A DNA stretch of 5,667 bases from JANYCG01 sp031397915. GTDB lineage: Bacteria > Pseudomonadota > Gammaproteobacteria > Burkholderiales > Burkholderiaceae_C. Location: NCBI GenBank assembly GCA_031397915.1, contig JANNMM010000079.1, positions 1-5,667 of the forward strand, given 5' to 3'. A program made the translations under genes and the position numbers. Every line of letters starts with the position of its first letter. Within the stretch, counting starts at the first letter, position 1. This document shows positions 1 through 4,974 of the stretch, piece by piece. The notes below the pieces were generated by a model. It was not told the origin of the DNA, ran no database searches, and worked only from the letters and a program-made list of their open reading frames with translations.

Positions 1-106
1 CCACAACGTGCCCAAAGACCGCCCCGACGCGGTAGCCAAGGCCGTGCTCAACGTGGTGAAAGCCGCGCGGTACCTGCGGGAGAAAAGCGAGCGACGCCTG
101 TTCTGA
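1..106 (+). CDS. C-terminal end of an unrecognised protein (partial, 5' end outside the window)
   Basis: An open frame enters from the left edge (first complete codon at position 2) and ends at TGA 104-106, giving 34 residues. The tail begins HNVPKDRPDAV and ends REKSERRLF. From about DAVAKAV onward it looks like one charged amphipathic helix. High GC at third positions and sensible residue composition support a real coding end, but 34 residues are too few to name a family, and no catalytic motif is visible. The next gene on this strand starts about 300 bp later beyond an AT-rich regulatory-looking region, so it is probably not co-transcribed. Confidence 0.6.
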   Translation, partial: HNVPKDRPDAVAKAVLNVVKAARYLREKSERRLF

Positions 107-122
107 AGGCTTTCGGGAGGCG

Positions 123-151
123 TTGACATTCCTGCTCCACAATTGTTAACA
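123..151 (+). promoter_or_regulatory. Possible sigma-70 promoter overlapped by a palindrome
   Basis: TTGACA at 123-128 is a perfect -35 hexamer. Seventeen bases later lies TTAACA (146-151), a poor -10 match (2 of 6). The inverted repeat at 141-166 would cover this -10 and the start of transcription, the usual arrangement for a repressor site. The transcript would carry a leader of about 240 nt before the peptidase start at 403. The -35 match is seen; promoter activity is inferred, and the weak -10 keeps confidence low. Confidence 0.3.
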
Positions 152-166
152 CACATGTTAACAATT
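141..166. promoter_or_regulatory. Perfect 10-bp-arm inverted repeat, probable operator
   Basis: The arms AATTGTTAAC (141-150) and GTTAACAATT (157-166) are exact reverse complements separated by ACACAT. Each arm also sits in a near-palindromic TTGTTAACAA-like box (143-152 and 155-164, each 9 of 10), with centres 12 bp apart. This suggests either one large dyad or two adjacent dimer sites. The arms contain only two G:C pairs each, so a protein-binding site fits better than a stable RNA hairpin. The short T-run just after the right arm leaves a weak terminator for the upstream gene as an alternative. The cognate regulator is not in the window. Confidence 0.5.
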
Positions 167-207
167 TTCGCACTTTCCTCAAGAACTGCCAGTTTTAGAG
201 AAAAATC

Positions 208-220
208 AGACTTTAAGTCT
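208..220. repeat. Short perfect inverted repeat AGACTT-T-AAGTCT
   Basis: Six-base arms flank a single central T. The repeat lies between two larger palindromes in the AT-rich island. It is too short to form a hairpin with a one-base loop, so if functional it would be a DNA-binding site. It may be chance in AT-rich DNA. Confidence 0.3.
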
Positions 221-236
221 CGTGTTTAATACATAG

Positions 237-259
237 TTTGCTATTCATAGTATAGCAAA
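237..259. repeat. Perfect 8-bp-arm inverted repeat, operator or hairpin
   Basis: The arms TTTGCTAT (237-244) and ATAGCAAA (252-259) are exact reverse complements around the 7-base spacer TCATAGT. In RNA this would be a modest AU-rich stem-loop; in DNA it could be a dimeric regulator site. Its sequence is unrelated to the palindrome at 141-166, so the two would not bind the same protein. Confidence 0.4.
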
Positions 260-390
260 TTAGACGAAGCCTTTGCGTGGCCTGCCAGACAGGCCGCCCC
301 AATCCACAAACATCACCCATCTGGATGACGCGCGGCTCCTGAACGCCTTCACAAGCAGGCGTCTGCGGCGCAAAATGCCGCTTCAATGTG

Positions 391-396
391 AAGGGG
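391..396 (+). promoter_or_regulatory. Ribosome-binding site that sets the peptidase start
   Basis: AAGGGG lies six bases before ATG 403. An in-frame GTG at 388 would extend the protein by five residues (MKGTF), but it overlaps this Shine-Dalgarno sequence and has none of its own. The ATG at 403 is therefore preferred. Confidence 0.7.
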
Positions 397-402
397 ACGT
401 TC

Positions 403-1011
403 ATGAAACTCGAAGAGATCATTGCGGCCGTGCAGCAGGCCCTGGGTGTGCAGGTAGACGGCAAACCGGGCACCGAAACCTGGAGTGCGATCTATCAGCG
501 CGTGTTGGGCAAATCACCCAACAAACCGGCACTTCCGCCCGTCATTTCGCCGGTCGATCCGCGCAGCGAAGGCGTTATCGCCACCCTGCTGCCCGAGGTG
601 CGGCCGCTGGCGCGCGCGCTGGTGCACAAGGCCGGCTCGATGGGCATCCGCATCAAGATCATCAGCGGCTACCGCACGTATGAAGAGCAGGCCGCCATCT
701 ACGCCCAGGGCCGCACCAAACCCGGCCCGAAGGTCACCAACTCGCCGCCGGGTTACTCCAACCACAACTTCGGCATCGCCTTTGACGTGGGCGTATTCGA
801 GGGCAACAGTTACCGCGGCGAATCGCCCAAATACGCGGTGGTGGGTGGCCTGGGCACCGACCTCGGTCTCGAATGGGGCGGCAGCTGGACCAGTTTTGTC
901 GACCAGCCGCACTACCAGCTGCGCCCCGAGTGGGCCGCCGACATGACCTCCAAACAGATGATGGCTGAACTGCGCGCCCGGCACGACGACAACGCGCCCG
1001 TGTTTGCTTAG
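403..1011 (+). CDS. M15-family zinc peptidase (L,D-endopeptidase / D-Ala-D-Ala carboxypeptidase type)
   Basis: This 202-residue protein should cleave peptide bonds in the peptidoglycan stem, as phage endolysins and CwlK/VanY-type enzymes do. Residues about 1-33 carry a peptidoglycan-binding-like helix and turn (VQVDGKPGTETW). A linker rich in Pro and Ser follows, then the catalytic domain from about residue 55. Visible M15 motifs are SGYR (88-91) and SNHNFGIAFD (119-128), giving zinc ligands His121 and Asp128. The WGGSW turn lies at 158-162, and DQPH (167-170) supplies Asp167 as the likely general base and His170 as the third zinc ligand. The ligand order and spacing match endolysins of the T5/Ply500 type. 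There is no signal peptide or membrane segment, so it needs a holin, lysis or another route to reach the wall; no such partner is nearby. It ends at TAG 1009-1011. Substrate bond specificity cannot be read from sequence alone. Confidence 0.88.
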   Translation: MKLEEIIAAVQQALGVQVDGKPGTETWSAIYQRVLGKSPNKPALPPVISPVDPRSEGVIATLLPEVRPLARALVHKAGSMGIRIKIISGYRTYEEQAAIYAQGRTKPGPKVTNSPPGYSNHNFGIAFDVGVFEGNSYRGESPKYAVVGGLGTDLGLEWGGSWTSFVDQPHYQLRPEWAADMTSKQMMAELRARHDDNAPVFA

Positions 1012-1035
1012 AAGCACGACGACCAAGCACCGGGC

Positions 1036-1421
1036 TTGGCCGTTGCCCGCAAGCTGCAGCAGCCGCGCCGGGCGATCGTGGAACGCCTGATCGACGCCAA
1101 TGCACCGCTGCCAGCGGTGACGGGCCCTACGTGCCAAGGGTTGACTTCTTCAATGCCGGCGTGGTCGACTTTGATTTCATCCGGCGTGACCGGGCAAGCT
1201 TTGAGGCACGCTGGCCACAACGCCAACACGTGATCCTGTCCATCGACGAAATCGCGGTCGACCCGAACCGGAAATTCGCCTTCGCCCGCTACACCGTCGA
1301 GTTTCATGTCGTACGCGCGGGCGACAAAAAGAGCGGCATCACCCGCCTGATGATGGCCATTGGCAGTTTTGATTCACAACCGAGAATCCACGCCATCCGC
1401 GAGGTGGTGAAGCACTACTGA
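1036..1421 (+). pseudogene. NTF2/SnoaL-like domain gene, apparently frameshifted
   Basis: Two overlapping plus-strand frames together make one NTF2-like domain of about 125 residues. The first frame (from a TTG at 1036) gives a helix-like start, KLQQPRRAIVERLIDAN, then PLPAVTGP. It turns into unlikely sequence after about 1125. The second frame continues with PYVPRVDFFNAGVVDFDF, then ARWPQRQHV and four or so beta-strand-like segments to TGA 1419-1421. The join resembles the usual 'LYAP-VD-Y' strand of this fold, so a one-base loss (or two-base gain) near 1116-1128 would explain the split. Read alone, the second frame could start at GTG 1131 (96 residues), but it would lack the first helix and has no good ribosome-binding site. 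The family is a small alpha+beta barrel used in enzymes and as a binding domain; no specific function can be given. A sequencing error is as likely as true decay. Confidence 0.5.
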
Positions 1422-1442
1422 ACCACACCAACCTGACAGCGC

Positions 1443-1448
1443 AGGAGG
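1443..1448 (+). promoter_or_regulatory. Strong Shine-Dalgarno-like AGGAGG set too far from the next start
   Basis: AGGAGG matches the anti-Shine-Dalgarno sequence perfectly but ends 33 bases before ATG 1482. No ATG, GTG or TTG lies at normal spacing after it in any frame. It may be coincidental or mark a displaced start region. Confidence 0.25.
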
Positions 1449-1481
1449 AAATCCCCAGCGCGCCATCCGCGAGAATGCGGC

Positions 1482-2330
1482 ATGAGCTTCGACGCCGCCA
1501 TCTACGCGCTCCCCAAAATCGATTGCCACTGCCACATCCTGGACCCGTCCCGCTTCGCTTACGGTGCCGACGTGCCATACCGCCCCGCCGGGCAGGAAAC
1601 CGGCTCGGCGGATTATTTCGCCCAGGTGCTGGACGCCTACAGCGTGCGCCACGCCTTGCTGGTGGAGCCCAACTCGGGTTACGGGCCGGACAACCGCTGC
1701 ATGCTCGACGCCATTGCCCTCGGCAAGGGGCGGTTCAAGGGTGTCGCGGTGGTGGCCAATGACGCGCCGCTGGCAGAACTGCAAGCGCTTCAGGCGCAGG
1801 GCATTGTCGGCATCGCCTTCAATGTGGCGCTGTACGGGCTCGCGCATTACGCCAACATCGCGCCCCTGCTGGCGCGCCTGGCCGGGCTTGACCTGTTTGC
1901 CAATGTGCAGGTGCAGGACGACCAGCTCGCCACCCTCGCGCCCCTGTTGAACGACGCCGGCGTGCAGGTGCTGATCGACCATTGTGGGCGGCCCGACGTG
2001 AGCCGGGGCCTGGACGCGCCGGGCTTTGCCGCGCTGCTGTCGATGGCCCACCAGGGCCTCACGGTGGTGAAGATTTCAGGTTTCTCCAAGTTCTCGAAAA
2101 CGCCTTTTCCATTTGCGGACACACGCGCACACATCCAGGCGCTGCTGCAGGCCTTCGGCCCCGACCATTGCCTGTGGGCCTCCGACTGGCCATTTCTGCG
2201 GGCCTCCTCCCGGCTTGACTACGGCCCACTCTTGCAGCAGTTTGCGGTCAGTGTTCCGGATGCCGCCTGGCGGCAAAAAATCCTGTGGGAGACACCGCTG
2301 CGCCTCTTTGGTTTTGCAGCCAAGGCTTGA
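1482..2330 (+). CDS. Amidohydrolase-superfamily metal-dependent hydrolase (COG3618 / Amidohydro_2, LigI-like)
   Basis: This 282-residue TIM-barrel protein belongs to the group with 2-pyrone-4,6-dicarboxylate lactonase (LigI), sulfomuconolactonase and L-fuconolactonase, which hydrolyse lactones in the cytoplasm. The diagnostic residues are present: DCHCH at 14-18 (HxH, His16 and His18) on the first strand, His167 in VLIDHCGRPD on a central strand, and the late-strand Asp235 in WASDWPF. Length is normal for the family (about 270-300). It has no signal peptide. ATG 1482 is preceded only by a weak GAGA at 1471-1474; ATG 1475 is in another frame. No in-frame alternative start exists back to the TGA at 1434-1436. 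Neighbours give no aromatic or sugar-acid pathway, so the natural substrate is unknown. The gene converges on the cfa-type gene, 74 bp away. Confidence 0.88.
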   Translation: MSFDAAIYALPKIDCHCHILDPSRFAYGADVPYRPAGQETGSADYFAQVLDAYSVRHALLVEPNSGYGPDNRCMLDAIALGKGRFKGVAVVANDAPLAELQALQAQGIVGIAFNVALYGLAHYANIAPLLARLAGLDLFANVQVQDDQLATLAPLLNDAGVQVLIDHCGRPDVSRGLDAPGFAALLSMAHQGLTVVKISGFSKFSKTPFPFADTRAHIQALLQAFGPDHCLWASDWPFLRASSRLDYGPLLQQFAVSVPDAAWRQKILWETPLRLFGFAAKA

Positions 2331-2345
2331 CGCAGCGCGCCTGCG
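2331..2345. terminator. Weak hairpin between convergent genes
   Basis: CGCAG (2331-2335) and CTGCG (2341-2345) can pair around CGCGC immediately after the hydrolase stop codon. No T-run follows on either strand. It could slow polymerase at this convergent junction, but it is not a typical intrinsic terminator. Confidence 0.2.
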
Positions 2346-2404
2346 CGTCGTGAGCACACGGGCAACCTCTGCAAGGCCACCCGCAGGCCCTGGCGCAGAC
2401 CGTT

Positions 2405-3682
2405 TCAGGCCTGGTACATGTAGGCGCGCGACCAGGGTGTCGGGTTGAGGCCTTCGCCCACGCCAGCCTTGCACGCCAGCACCTGGTAGAGCGATACCCA
2501 GTTCTGCGAGAAAGCGTGGGCACAGCCGGCCAGGTAAATGCGCCAGATGCGCCAGGTTCTTTCATCGACCAGGCTGCGCACACCGGCTTCGCCTGTTTCA
2601 AAGTTGTGTGACCAGTGCGACAACGTGCGCGCATAGTGGCGGCGCAGGCATTCAACGTCCAGCGCTTCCAGGCCGCCCACCTGCATCGCATGCAGGGCCA
2701 GGCTGATGTGAGGCAACTCGCCATTCGGAAACACATACTTGTCGATGAATTCTCCGGCGCCCAGCGGTGTGTTGCCGCTGCCGGGATCGGTCGAAGTGAT
2801 GCCGTGGTTGAGCACCAGGCCGCCCGCCCTGAGCAAACCGGTGATCTTGGTGAAATAAGCGTCCAGGTGTTTGAGGCCCACGTGTTCAAACATGCCGATC
2901 GAGGTGATCTTGTCAAAGGGGCCATCCCGGGGCGTGAGGTCGCGGTAGTCCAGCAGCCGGATCTCGACCCGCGCACGCAGTCCGGCCTGTGCGACCCGCT
3001 CGCGCGCCAGCTCAAACTGGTTCTCCGACAACGTCACGCCAAGCACACGCGCGCCGTATTTCTCCGCCGCGCGGATCGCCAGAGCGCCCCAGCCGCAGCC
3101 GATGTCCAGCAGGCGCTCGTCTTTCCCGAGCATGATCTTGTTCAGCACATGGTCCAGTTTGGCCAATTGCGCCTGGGCCAGCGACTCCTGACCGGTCTGG
3201 TAGTAGGCACAGGAGTACACCATGCGCGGGTCCAGCCACTCCTGGTAAAACGCATTGCTCACGTCGTAGTGGTGGGCAATGGAGGATTTGTCCAGCGCCT
3301 TGTTGTGGCGCACCGGGCTGAACAGGCGCGCAAACTTGCTGGCCGACGATTCTCCCGAAGCCGCCAGGCGCATCGCCACGTCAACGATATCGTCCACCTT
3401 GCCGATCAGGTCAAAATGGCCGTTGACGTAGGCCTCTGCCAGGCTGTCAATGGTGGGCGACAGCAGATACCGCAGCGCCCTGGCGTCTTTCAACTGCAGG
3501 CTGACACGCGCACCGGGCCCCAAGTCGAGGCTTTTGCCGTCCCACAACACCAGCCGCAGCGGGATATTGGCGCGCGCCGGCAGTTTGCCCAGAAACCGTG
3601 ACAATGCGCTGTCTGCGGGGCCGGTGCCCTGTGTTTCAGCGGCAAACGTGTTCCCGTCCTCGGTGTGTGCTTGAGGTGCCAT
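2405..3682 (-). CDS. cfa: Cyclopropane-fatty-acyl-phospholipid synthase (SAM-dependent)
   Basis: The enzyme transfers a methylene group from S-adenosylmethionine to cis double bonds of membrane phospholipid acyl chains, acting at the inner face of the cytoplasmic membrane. The 425-residue protein has an N-terminal lipid-contact domain (about 35-110) and a Rossmann methyltransferase core. LLDIGCGWGALAI (191-203) is the SAM-binding glycine loop. Family catalytic or bicarbonate-site residues are all visible: Cys158 in YSCAYY, Glu266 in MFEHVG, His293 in LNHGIT and Tyr350 in RRHYARTL. FPNGELPH (318-325) is another family signature. Length is slightly above E. coli Cfa (382 residues), partly from a low-complexity N-terminal tail of about 30 residues. 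ATG 3682 is the first start in frame but has no Shine-Dalgarno sequence; its proposed promoter would give almost no leader. It is divergent from the universal stress gene and convergent with the amidohydrolase. Confidence 0.93.
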   Translation of the reverse strand: MAPQAHTEDGNTFAAETQGTGPADSALSRFLGKLPARANIPLRLVLWDGKSLDLGPGARVSLQLKDARALRYLLSPTIDSLAEAYVNGHFDLIGKVDDIVDVAMRLAASGESSASKFARLFSPVRHNKALDKSSIAHHYDVSNAFYQEWLDPRMVYSCAYYQTGQESLAQAQLAKLDHVLNKIMLGKDERLLDIGCGWGALAIRAAEKYGARVLGVTLSENQFELARERVAQAGLRARVEIRLLDYRDLTPRDGPFDKITSIGMFEHVGLKHLDAYFTKITGLLRAGGLVLNHGITSTDPGSGNTPLGAGEFIDKYVFPNGELPHISLALHAMQVGGLEALDVECLRRHYARTLSHWSHNFETGEAGVRSLVDERTWRIWRIYLAGCAHAFSQNWVSLYQVLACKAGVGEGLNPTPWSRAYMYQA

Positions 3683-3689
3683 GAAGCGA

Positions 3690-3718
3690 ATGCTAGTGAA
3701 AATTCAAGCCTAAATCAA
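3690..3718 (-). promoter_or_regulatory. Candidate sigma-70 promoter for the cfa-type gene
   Basis: Read on the minus strand, TTGATT (3718 to 3713, 4 of 6) and TAGCAT (3695 to 3690, 4 of 6) are separated by exactly 17 bases in a locally AT-rich stretch. Transcription would begin near 3683, next to the ATG at 3682, implying a leaderless or nearly leaderless message. The hexamers are seen; activity is inferred. Confidence 0.4.
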
Positions 3719-3745
3719 TCCCTTGCGCGGCAAACAGGCCCGCAG

Positions 3746-3759
3746 TTGACCTGTATCAA
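3746..3759. promoter_or_regulatory. FNR/ANR-type binding box
   Basis: TTGACCTGTATCAA matches the FNR/ANR consensus TTGAT-N4-ATCAA at 9 of 10 defined bases, with correct spacing. It is 68 bp upstream of the universal stress protein start. An AATAAG -10-like hexamer at 3785-3790 would put the box centre roughly 41-45 bp before the transcription start, where FNR-family activators sit at class II promoters. For the divergent cfa promoter the box would be centred near -70, close to class I spacing. Usp genes are known ANR targets in Pseudomonas. An alternative reading is a sigma-70 -35 (TTGACC, with CAAACT 17 bases later). Confidence 0.6.
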
Positions 3760-3827
3760 TTCGCGGCGCAAACTGGGACCTTCCAATAAGAACGGGCCAC
3801 TGCCGGCCTCACCACCAGGAGATCACC

Positions 3828-4268
3828 ATGTTCAAGAACATCTGCCTTGCCACCGACGGCTCACCCGCCTCGGAACACGCAGCCGCACTGGCGGTGAGCC
3901 TGGCCCAGGTTCACAATTGCCGCATCACCGCCGTGTATGTGATCGACCCCTACCCGTTCCTGATGGTCGGTGACAGCAACCCGATGGGCTTTCAGTCTTA
4001 CATGACGGCCGCACAGGCGCTTGCCACGAAAGCCAATGCCAAAGTGGTGGAGCTGGCCCAGGATTCTGGTGCCGGCATCGATGTGCAGACCCGCATCGTG
4101 GAAGAAGCAGGTGCCGCTGCGGGCATCATGCACGCCGCCAAATCCGAAGGCTGCGACCTGATCATGCTGGGCTCGCACGGGCGCACTGGCATCCGGCGCC
4201 TGATGCTGGGCAGCGTGGCCGGTCGCGTGGTGGCGGAATCGGCCATTCCGGTGCTGGTAACGCGCTGA
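3828..4268 (+). CDS. UspA-family universal stress protein
   Basis: A 146-residue single-domain cytoplasmic Usp of normal length, expected to dimerise and bind ATP. It opens with the conserved first strand and acidic turn (ICLATDGS, Asp10). The nucleotide motif G-2x-G-9x-G-S is complete: Gly115, Gly118, Gly128 and Ser129 within GSHGRTGIRRLMLGS. The protein ends in the typical strand IPVLVTR. A good ribosome-binding site (AGGAGA, 3817-3822) lies five bases before ATG 3828. ATP-binding Usps of this kind support survival in starvation, low oxygen or other stress; the exact role is not predictable. The FNR-like box upstream suggests induction under oxygen limitation, and the divergent cfa-type gene fits a shared stress response. 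It converges with the lipoprotein gene, whose stop codon is 23 bp past its own. Confidence 0.95.
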   Translation: MFKNICLATDGSPASEHAAALAVSLAQVHNCRITAVYVIDPYPFLMVGDSNPMGFQSYMTAAQALATKANAKVVELAQDSGAGIDVQTRIVEEAGAAAGIMHAAKSEGCDLIMLGSHGRTGIRRLMLGSVAGRVVAESAIPVLVTR

Positions 4269-4274
4269 AACGCA

Positions 4275-4293
4275 GAGCGCGCAGCTGGCGCTC
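4275..4293. terminator. Possible bidirectional hairpin between usp and lipoprotein genes
   Basis: GAGCGC (4275-4280) and GCGCTC (4288-4293) are perfect complements around a 7-base loop. The stem falls in the short gap between the two convergent genes and overlaps the lipoprotein stop codon (4292-4294). It has no T-run, so it is at best a weak or pausing terminator for both. Confidence 0.35.
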
Positions 4294-4897
4294 AGTTCAA
4301 CAAGGATCGCCCGGCCGATTCGCCCGCCGGCTGGAACGGCCCCAGCGGATTGAATTGCTGGTCGGTGCGATCCACTTTTTTCTCGCCGGAGTAGTTGCGA
4401 AACAGCACCACACGGTCGTTCACGACCACCATTCCTTCAAAGCGCCAGCCCGTGATGTTGGTGGTGCGTTTGATGTTGAGGAAGTCCAGCCAAAACCCGC
4501 CTTCACGCTTTCGCTGTTCGGTTCCAAAACGAAACACATAGGCGCGGCAGGCTGACTGCGCCGCGATGCAGGAACGCACGCCCGGGTCGAGGTCAGCCGG
4601 CTGTATGCCGGCGTAGGGCACCAGCCGCCCGACAACCTCCGGGTAGGGAATCAGCGTGACGTTGGCGTTGGCCTGGCGGTCGAAACCCAGTGCCGCAAGG
4701 CCAGCCAGTGTGGTCTCGTAAGGTACTGCTTTCTCCAACGCGAGCCTGGCGTCGTCAAAATTAGAAAACGAAGACGGTGATTCGCTGCTGGACGTCGGCA
4801 GCAATGCCCCGCAGCCGCACAGGCCGGCTGCCAGGGCTACAGACACGCCCCATACCCGCCAACCGATGAACCGTGATTTCTTTTCTTGATCTCCCAT
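4292..4897 (-). CDS. Putative lipoprotein of unknown function
   Basis: Starting from ATG 4897 gives 201 residues. The N-terminus is a lipoprotein signal: basic KKSR, a hydrophobic stretch (WGVSVALAAG), and a lipobox-like LCGC with Cys29 as the lipidated residue. A Ser-rich linker (about 34-45) follows. The mature part has a helical segment with the pattern ALEKAVPYETTLAGLAALGFD, two cysteines seven apart (Cys110 and Cys117) that could form a disulfide in the periplasm, and a conserved-looking core GGFWLDFLNIKRTTNITGWRFEG. It ends in a polar tail after FNPLGPFQ. I recognise no named family. Upstream in-frame starts exist at ATG 4918 and TTG 4933, none with a clear ribosome-binding site; 4897 gives the most usual signal-peptide length. 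It lies 77 bp downstream of the solute-binding gene on the same strand, so co-transcription is possible but unproven. Confidence 0.75.
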   Translation of the reverse strand: MGDQEKKSRFIGWRVWGVSVALAAGLCGCGALLPTSSSESPSSFSNFDDARLALEKAVPYETTLAGLAALGFDRQANANVTLIPYPEVVGRLVPYAGIQPADLDPGVRSCIAAQSACRAYVFRFGTEQRKREGGFWLDFLNIKRTTNITGWRFEGMVVVNDRVVLFRNYSGEKKVDRTDQQFNPLGPFQPAGESAGRSLLN

Positions 4898-4974
4898 GGG
4901 GCCATTATGGCGACGCATTGACGCGCCACACAAGGCCCATGAACGGCGAACCCTGCGCTAAATCAACAATTGCG

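Larger units (their letters stand above)
107..402. other. Long intergenic region with an AT-rich, palindrome-rich island
   Basis: This stretch of almost 300 bp has no convincing gene. Its left half (about 120-260) is far richer in A and T than the rest of the window and contains three separate inverted repeats (141-166, 208-220, 237-259), listed individually. Its right half returns to the GC-rich background and holds two short hairpin-capable repeats: GGCCTG/CAGGCC at 279-295 and GCGGC/GCCGC at 365-381. A minus-strand open frame crossing 213-473 has biased, low-quality composition and no ribosome-binding site, so I do not call it. The region most likely holds the promoter and control sites of the peptidase gene that follows. 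Confidence 0.6.

Noticed and set aside
141..166. The large palindrome as a strong rho-independent terminator
   Set aside because: The stem has only two G:C pairs per arm and a short T-run, so its RNA hairpin would be weak. Its overlap with a promoter-like element favours an operator, although a terminator is not excluded.
279..295. GGCCTG/CAGGCC hairpin as a terminator or riboswitch element
   Set aside because: A six-base stem without a T-run or conserved aptamer features is expected by chance in GC-rich DNA.
213..473. A small minus-strand open frame crossing the AT-rich island
   Set aside because: It has mixed composition with many Cys and Pro, no ribosome-binding site, and it overlaps the start of the peptidase and its control region.
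514..1137. A 207-codon minus-strand open frame opposite the M15 peptidase
   Set aside because: Composition (Arg, Val and His runs) is typical of an antisense shadow, and it lacks motifs and a ribosome-binding site. The plus frame has a complete zinc-peptidase signature.
1374..2051. A 225-codon minus-strand open frame opposite the amidohydrolase
   Set aside because: It has no recognisable domain, and the plus frame has all expected metal ligands.
2615..3601. A 328-codon open frame on the plus strand opposite the cfa-type gene
   Set aside because: It is the antisense shadow of a GC-rich gene. The translation is rich in Arg, Gln and His with no domain, while the minus strand carries every catalytic motif of the synthase.
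3665..3973. A plus-strand open frame through the cfa-usp intergenic region into usp
   Set aside because: It begins inside the cfa-type gene, runs through the promoter region and overlaps usp out of frame, so it is a chance open frame.
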